Positions 57,384-64,000 of a stretch of 64,000 nt of DNA are shown piece after piece. The notes beneath the pieces are model-generated. The model did not search any database. It saw only the letters and a program-made list of their open reading frames with translations, and was not told where the DNA came from. A program made the translations under genes and the position numbers. Source of the stretch: Silene latifolia (lineage: Eukaryota; Streptophyta; Magnoliopsida; Caryophyllales; Caryophyllaceae); the NCBI RefSeq assembly GCF_048544455.1, contig NC_133537.1, positions 66,222,134 to 66,286,133 of the forward strand. The letters run 5' to 3'. Numbering within the stretch: the stretch's first letter is position 1; every line of letters starts with the position of its first letter.

Positions 57384-57742
57384 TATTTTTGTGTTTTCAG
57401 ATCCCTAGGTTTCCTATTTTCCTCACTTTTTGTGTTTTTCAGATTTTCTCTCACTTTCTCTTTCTATCTCTAACCCTCATCTTTTGACCATAGCCTTCTC
57501 TCTCTCTTCTCTAAGATTTGATAGTTTGTACATTTAATTATGTCGGTATTCATCATAAGATATTTGGTTGTTAAGATGAACATAAAATTACATGTTATTT
57601 ATAGGCTATTCTCCTTTTGGGCAGTCCTATGCTATAGGACGGTCATATAGCAGAGTTGCTGGAAATCACAAAAATATATAGGAAAACTCATTTTCTTGTT
57701 TAAAACGGCAATTTTTGTTTTGAACTTATGGTGAATCAAGTA

Positions 57743-58255
57743 TAGGGCTGTTAATGAGACGAGACAGCTTGCGAGCAACTCGAGCTCGGCTCGGTCAAAA
57801 CTCGGCTCGTGTGAGCTCGGCTCGAGAGCTTAACGAGTCAAGCCGAGCAAACGTTGGCTCGGCTCAAAAAGCTCGTGAACAGCTCGAACTTGTGTAATTT
57901 GATGAGATATTACTCATATTTTATAAAAAAATTTTGTCATGATTATATATTTGTATCACACATATAAAACATGTCTTATTGATTTTTCAACATTTGTATA
58001 CAAACCTTTCGAGCCTTGTTATTGAACATATCGAGAGAGAGAGAGAGAGAGAAAATGACAATTCAACAATTATATACAGGCTTGAGTTGAGCTCGAGTTT
58101 GGCTCGAGCTCGCATTAAAGCTCGCAAGCTTGATAACGAGCACAATTTTTTCAAGCTCGGATAAGCTCGAGATCGGCTCGAACTCGAGATTTACTTTATG
58201 AGCACAAGCCGAGCAAGGCCAAGCTCGGGCTCGGCTCGGCTCGTTAACACCCCTA
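57743..58255. mobile_element. non-autonomous hAT element, 513 bp
   Basis: Ends TAGGGCTGTTAATGAG and inverted TAGGGGTGTTAACGAG; 8-bp duplication ATCAAGTA at 57735-57742 and 58256-58263. The interior is packed with GAGCTCG and CGGCTCG motifs in both orientations plus a (GA) run at 58031. Confidence 0.93.
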
Positions 58256-58377
58256 ATCAAGTATGGTAGATGAGATAAAAAAAAAAGATGTCTAAGGATT
58301 AAGGACTAACAAATGGTTTATCCTATATATGCAAATGACGATATATTTAACCCGTTTTTAATACTATAAAGAAGATA

Positions 58378-59543
58378 CTAGTATTGGTGTCCGGCTTCGC
58401 CCGGACTACCTCTACTTACCATTAATTTTTTTTTCATTAAATAAAATTACTTAAAGTTGCATAACCCATAAATTTATCATTAATATATTTTTCTATGACA
58501 TATCCTAAAATTACGATGAAATAAATTTTGAGACAAATTCACTACTCCCGCTATTAATATTTTACTCTTATTAATGAAACAATAGTAATAACATTTCACT
58601 ACTTGTCCATAATCATTGTTACTTTCACTACTCCCACCGTAATTATTGTTACTGTCACTATTGCCGCATTAATATTGATAATTTCACTACTCCCGCATAA
58701 TTATTGTTACTTTCACTATTGCTGCATTAATATTGATTATTTCACTACTCTCGTTGTTGTTTCTACTACTTTCACTAATCTCGCTAATAATATTGTACTT
58801 TTACTATTCAAATGAGTGATTACTATCATATAACTATATCCAATGTTACTACAATTCTTTTCTTTACTGACGAAATTAGTTTTACTACTTAGGCATGCAA
58901 TTTTAAGAGGATTATATATTTATATAAATATATTACATATATGCATTAAATCAAATCGAAAGAATTATGAAATGTTATATATTATGGAATCTAATTTGAA
59001 TTATTTATAATCTACTTATTATATTTTTGTATGTTAAATAATTAACATCTCTATACATCTAATAAACTATAAAGTTTAATAAAATTGCATAAATTTTAAA
59101 TTTAATATATAATTTTATGATGTTAATAATTAATACCATAAGTGTGCATGTTTATACTAATTAATTATTTTATTTTAAAAAAATTGACCATCTTCTAGTC
59201 TTCTATAAATATTTAGGAAAATTACCAAGCATCTTCTTTCTTTTAGTCTCCTTGAAATTGACCATCTTAATTAATTATTTTATTTTAAGGAAATTGATCA
59301 TCTTAATTAATTATTTTATTTTAAGGAAATTGACCATGTTTTATTCTCTTACAAATGTTTAGGAAAATTACCAAGTTTCTATATAATTTAATTTTAAACC
59401 AAACTATATAATATCTGCATTGAGATCCCTTAATCGGGTCCATCACACGGTGCTATTGATTTAAAACTATATAGTATAATTAATTTGTATAACTTTCTTT
59501 AATTACATTGAAGTCCCTTAGTTTCTGGATTTAATATATAGTA
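58378..59543 (-). mobile_element. Helitron-like non-autonomous element A
   Basis: On the minus strand it ends with the hairpin GTCCGGGCGAAGCCGGAC (58406-58389) followed eight bases later by CTAG(T), the Helitron 3' signature. Its 5' end, TATATATTAAATCCAGAAAC-like, abuts element B. The interior has repeats of TTACTTTCACTACTCCCGC. No helicase. Confidence 0.6.
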
Positions 59544-60482
59544 CTAGTATGGGTGCCCGGCTTCGCCCGGGCTACCTCTATTTAACATTAAAATATATTT
59601 TCAATTAACTAAAACCACTTTAAAGTTGCATAACTCATAAATTTATCATTAATATATTTTTTTATGAACGAAGTATATCTTAAAACTACAATGAAATAAA
59701 TTATGAGACAAATTCACTACTCCCGCTATTAATATTTTACTTAAATCGATTGCTTAGCTAATTGTTAATATATACTTTATTTTATTCTTAGTATTGTTAC
59801 TTTTATTACATTCGTTATTGTTACTTTTACTTCCACTACTCCCACCGTAATTATTGTTACCTAATTATTGTTATTTTCACTACTTGTACATTAATATTGA
59901 TAATTTCACTACTCCCGTTGTTACTTATGTTACTTTCACTACTCCCGCTCGTTGCTAATATAGTTACTTTCACTATTTCAATGAGTGATTACTATCATAT
60001 TAATATATCCAATGTTACTACAATTCTTTTCACTACTAACAGAATTAATTTAATGAGTGATTAAGTATCCAATTTTGACTTAAAGACATACTTAAAATTA
60101 CTCTCATTACATATATGCATTAAATTAATTAAGTCGAAATAATTATGGAATATTATATTTTTTATAACTCTAACTTGATTTATTTATTTTTTAATAGTTT
60201 TCAAAATATAATATACTTATATTATACTTGTTTATGTTTAAATAGTTAACATCTTTATACTAATTAATACTATAAGTGGGGCATGTTTATTTTAAGGCAA
60301 ATTATCATATTCTGGTGTTCTCTAAATTTATACTTCAACCAAAACTATATTATATTTACATTGAAGTCCCTTGTTCAGGTCAATCGCACAATGCTATTGA
60401 TTTAAAATTATATAGTATAATTAATTTGTATAGATTTATTTAATTACATTTGAGTCCCTTGGTTTCTGGAATTAATATATAA
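59544..60482 (-). mobile_element. Helitron-like non-autonomous element B
   Basis: Same family as A: 3' hairpin GCCCGGGCGAAGCCGGGC (59572-59555) plus CTAG at 59547-59544, and start TATATATTAATTCCAGAAAC at about 60480 (minus strand). The two sit head to tail. Confidence 0.6.
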
Positions 60483-60835
60483 TATTGATTGATGATTGAT
60501 TGATTGCCAATTGCCATCCTAAAAAAAATTAGTAGGGAAAAAAATTCACTTGATAGATATTTATTTGTGAATTGTGATGATAGCTCTAAAAAATTCGAAT
60601 TAGTGCGCATTTATTTGTTTATCTTTTATGTTTTTTAAGAAGAGTATTTTTTTTTTTTTTGAGAAAATTAAGAAGAGTAATTTAATCAAAGGTAAGTAAA
60701 TGAGTAAGAGGGAGGGAGTATATAGTGATGCTTTGAACATGCAGAGGACATGACCAGGCCACTTAACTCTATCGCCCATCCGCATGATTGAACGAGCAAG
60801 TATATATACTTCCTGGTCAAATAAAAGAAATGGAA
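60483..60835. other. spacer, nothing recognised
   Basis: AT-rich, with a TGATTGATTGATTG stretch and a T run. No gene or transposon end seen. Confidence 0.5.
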
Positions 60836-60840
60836 CAAAG

Positions 60841-61375
60841 TGTTAGGAAAATTAGCGATCACACATAAAGAAGGAAAAAAAAATACAAGAACACGATTTT
60901 TACGTGGTTCAGCAAATGCCTACGTCCATTATCTCATCCATAATATATTATCATCTCATAAGTACAAGTTTAAGGACAACTTGACAAACCTTCATACAAT
61001 AAATCATCCAAGGACCCCGAACACACATCTCACTCAAAGGGCCGGGCTGAAATTCCCACACAACTCTCTTTTTGTGATGACTACCACCCCTCACTACTGG
61101 TGAAGAGACCTCACACTATATCATTGTTGAGGCTACATCTCTCACACCCTTACGACACATATCAGATATTTCTTATATAGAAAAACTCACCCTAAAAAAC
61201 CTACAAAACATAAACATGTTACATGTAATATATTATTAATGTAAATGTATGTTTCTAATTTAATCTATAACATAATCTTTACATTAATCTCATCTTATTC
61301 ATTAACGTGTCAAAAGTAATTCATCTCCCTTGTCATCATCAATACCAAGGAATTAAATCCGCTCATATCTCAACA
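60841..61375. mobile_element. solo LTR, 535 bp
   Basis: Starts TGTTAGGAAAATTAGCG and ends CATATCTCAACA, flanked by CAAAG at 60836-60840 and 61376-61380. It contains TTTTTACGTGGTTCAGCAA, a stretch common in copia-type LTRs. No internal region remains, so it arose by LTR-LTR recombination. Confidence 0.85.
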
Positions 61376-61417
61376 CAAAGTTTGTAAATAAAGTCGTATT
61401 GTAGTAGGTATATATGT

Positions 61418-61601
61418 TTTTTTTGGTGTAAACCGGGGTGTCCACCGTCGTCAACAGTGTATAATCCCCTCACCGCGCGTGCTCTCACGAAGAGGTAAAC
61501 GACTGGCCAAAGAGTTTGCTCCATTCCCATTGGCAGGGATCGAACCCCTGACCTCATGGTTAAGGGATGAGGTGAGCAACCACCACACCAAACACATTTG
61601 G
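61418..61601 (-). mobile_element. tRNA-derived SINE, 184 bp
   Basis: On the minus strand: A-box-like GGTGTGGTGGTTGCTC, B box GGGTTCGATCCC, and an A tail (T run from 61418). A perfect 19-bp duplication TTGTAGTAGGTATATATGT lies at 61399-61417 and 61602-61620. Confidence 0.93.
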
Positions 61602-61620
61602 TTGTAGTAGGTATATATGT

Positions 61621-62194
61621 ACATTGTTGTTAGAAGGTAATCATCCTTGGACGTGCATATATGCATATATGCATTAGGTGATTCCTTGGAGTAGTCAAGT
61701 AGCCAATAAGATGATAAAAAAACTATAACCCCATAAATTATCTTGGGTCATTTTCTTGACGTTACCCATTTTAAACCAAAGTTTGATCAGGTAATTTTGT
61801 ATTTTAGATTCGTTTCGAATCGAGTGGGTTCCAATTATTCTTTGTCTTGTCGTTTAGCTTTGATTTGGCTCATAGGAGGTCATTAGTATCGGGGATAATC
61901 GGAGAAGTAGTGATTGACCCTCATAACTATGTGTAATTGTGAAATTAACCCCCACAACTTTCAATTGGAGTGATTAGGCCTCATAACTTACATAATAAAT
62001 GAAATTAAACCCCTTTATCAAAATCTCACGAGAAATTCAATTTATCATATCACAAAAGTAAAAAATGGTTATGTTCTTATGAAAAATACGAAATAAAAGT
62101 TTTAAAAAAAAAAATTCAAAATCTCAATAAAATATCATTGTATACCAACAGCTATACCAACACGTATACATATAACATACTAAAATCATACGTA
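61621..62194. other. spacer with diverged repeats
   Basis: Two loose copies of a TGATT..CCCTCATAACT motif near 61910-62000; otherwise AT-rich. No gene seen. Confidence 0.4.
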
Positions 62195-62222
62195 CTAGTT
62201 TTCATGTCCGTGCGCTGCACGG
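62195..62222 (-). mobile_element. Helitron-like 3' terminus of a second family
   Basis: Minus strand: hairpin CCGTGCAGCGCACGG (62222-62208), nine bases, then CTAG followed by T. The 5' end of this element was not found. Confidence 0.5.
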
Positions 62223-63571
62223 ATATTAAAATAATGTGTGATAAATTTCACAATATAATGGAATATGGTACATAATTCATGTTTAAGCAATTATGTACGC
62301 CGCATGACCAATAAATAATTCTCGTTAACATAATATTAAAATGAGAATAAATGAGTGTTTGATTAATAAGTATTTTTTGTTACAAAAATAAAACCAAGAT
62401 GAAGTTTATACATATGATACTCCAAATTCCAGAGTTTTTAGATTTTGTTGATGATACCTGTTTGTTTTTCAACTTTCAACTGGTCAAGGAAACAATCTAC
62501 TACGCATAATCAACTCAATAATGCAATAAATCCCCTTATTTGGAATAACAAACTATAATTTAATCATTGCTGGATCAAAGGTAATTACACAAAAACATTC
62601 ACAAGTAGTTATGTAGTTATATCTCCCGGTCAAACTATATATAGGCGTACTTTTAAATGTGAATCAAGCTCCAACGCAATACTACATGGTTGCGGCTCCT
62701 TATGAACATACACCGCCTCTCCAAACAATCATTTGAGACCACCACCAGAATCATTCATTATAATGGAAATCATTCGATAAAATTGTGTATTCTACCCTTG
62801 TTTAATGATGTCGTTGCAGTATGTAGTGAAGTTCACCTTCTGCAAATTCACCATAGTTTCATCCTCACTCAACTTTCGCATACAATATCAACTCAACCCA
62901 CCAACCCCATCTCCTTATTTGAAACAAAGTCTTGCTCGCATACCCCCTATTTTTCTTCCATATTCTCACAAATGATCTAAGACAACTACATCCCTTGCAA
63001 GATTCATCATTGTCTCCAAAACTCATCTCAAATATATTCAATCAATTGAAAAACTAAACCCCTGCCTCTAGAAAAACCCACCACCCAATGGAAACTAACC
63101 CTTACCCTCGTATGTTGTTAGGAATAAGATTTTACTTTGGATCGATGGAGTCAAAATTAAGTTTATCCACATGATCTTTAAAGGTTTCTTGTTATTGTTC
63201 AGGTACCCTGTTTGTTTTTCCGCAAGTGATATTTTATTGATAAAATAACCTTATTTCTGATCACCCTCCACAAATACACTCTCCTCCCACCTGACTAAAT
63301 TTACCCGCAAAATAAAACATCGCAGGCCATTGTGATCAGTTCTTACTAAAACAACCTTCAATACACTACCACTACCTTGCTACCACGTTTTATACCTGAG
63401 GCGTCCTAAATCACATTATCCTCCATGAAATACCAATCCTTACTCCAAATGGATCCTCGTCTCCTTATTAAAGACAATTTATTTCCCCTCTAACAAATAA
63501 CAGATTAAGAATCAATATTCCCTCCTATCTCTCTTTCCCTTCCTTTTTTTCTCGTACCTTCCCCTGCCCCT

Positions 63572-63574
<3 letters not shown>
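62223..63574. other. no gene recognised
   Basis: AT-rich to mixed sequence. Open frames such as 62690-62980 lack domain resemblance and splice context. It may be the body of the Helitron-like element ending at 62195. Confidence 0.4.

Positions 63575-63630
<56 letters not shown>
63575..63630. repeat. (AG)28 microsatellite
   Basis: Uninterrupted AG dinucleotides. Confidence 0.97.
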
Positions 63631-63633
<3 letters not shown>

Positions 63634-64000
63634 AACTAAGGCCATGTATATGTATTGAGTCCATAAGTTCTATTAAGGGCCATTGGATGGTGAAAATGGA
63701 TGGCCAAGATCAATCCCAAAAAAATGTGTTTAATAGCTAATCTCACCATCTCTCTCCTTCTTCACTAATCCACTCTAATTAATCACTAATTTACTATATA
63801 TTTGTTTTCCACTCATTCATTTCTCTCTCATCTTACACATTTCATTTCTCTCTTCTCTCAAACTCTAAAAAAAAAAGCCCAAATAAATAAAAAAAAACCC
63901 AAAAATCCAAAAAAATAAAAAACCCAAAAATCCAAATAAAAAAAAACCCAAAACACCCAAAAAAATCAAAAAAATCAAAAATCCAAACAAATAAAAAAGT
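63631..64000. other. low-complexity end of window
   Basis: TC-rich then A-rich DNA; 63865-64000 is a loose array of AAAAACCCAAAAATCC-like units. No gene seen. Confidence 0.6.

Larger units (their letters stand above)
44426..57513 (-). mobile_element. full-length L1-type LINE, split by gypsy copy 2
   Basis: TSD AGATTTGAT lies at 44417-44425 and 57514-57522. The 3' end (minus strand) is an A tail, seen as T at 44426-44434. It has ORF1 (57383-56096), ORF2 with endonuclease and reverse transcriptase (56133-54267, resuming 46030-44503) and about 130 bp of 5' leader. Without the 8.2-kb insertion it is about 4.85 kb. Frameshifts in both ORFs make it inactive. Confidence 0.9.

Noticed and set aside
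61480-61590. tRNA gene suggested by A and B boxes
   Set aside because: No cloverleaf closes, and the 19-bp duplication plus A tail mark it as a SINE. The same holds for 5347-5545.
62690-62980. 96-residue ORF
   Set aside because: No family resemblance, no promoter or splice context; probably chance.

Overview
The window is plant nuclear DNA. The evidence is introns with GT/AG borders, two families of ordinary plant genes, and a dense pile of plant transposons (hAT, CACTA, Mutator-like, Helitron-like, SINE, L1 and RTE LINEs, Ty1/copia-type and Ty3/gypsy-type LTR elements). A eudicot is likely. The large gypsy elements with an antisense gene resemble the Tat/Retand group best known from Silene, so Caryophyllales is possible, but I cannot prove the species.

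Host genes. At the left end (894-4761, + strand) is the 3' part of a gene of the WVD2-like/TPX2 microtubule-protein family; its first exon lies outside the window. It carries a tandem 264/261-bp duplication spanning half-exon, intron and half-exon. Convergent to it is a five-exon J-domain co-chaperone gene (5895-9461, - strand). A second copy with the same exon structure sits at 34228-42941. The two copies, with their 3' and 5' flanks, form a segmental tandem duplication pulled apart and filled by transposons. Because each copy can be compared with its twin, nearly every insertion has a visible empty site.

Transposon layout. 9814-18300 is an 8.5-kb Mutator-like element in the DnaJ-1 upstream flank. 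It carries a decayed plant-mobile-domain gene, an intact GRF zinc-finger gene, a nearly intact unknown ORF and an intact FAR1-MULE-SWIM transposase fused to an OTU protease domain. 18781-32110 is a Tat/Retand-like gypsy element (TSD CCAAA) containing a CACTA element (24454-27182), which itself contains a Mutator-type MITE and a Tourist-type MITE. 34505-36234, 7669-8779, 38543-42670, 6470-7377 and 33204-34055 are a small LTR element, an older relative of it, a gag-less chromovirus and two hAT elements, all inside or beside the DnaJ copies. 44426-57513 is a full-length L1 LINE split by a second, pol-deleted Tat/Retand-like element (46036-54266, TSD GAACT). 57743-62230 holds a hAT element, two adjacent Helitron-like elements, a solo LTR, a SINE with a 19-bp target duplication and a third Helitron-like 3' end. 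The last 1.8 kb shows only simple repeats.

The most interesting object is the 9814-18300 element. It is a four-gene mobile unit with a divergent promoter between two of its cargo genes, made of thirteen 20-bp repeats flanked by outward TATA boxes, and with palindrome clusters in the leader introns at both ends. The antisense gene of the two gypsy elements, which keeps its own TATA box in both copies, is the second.
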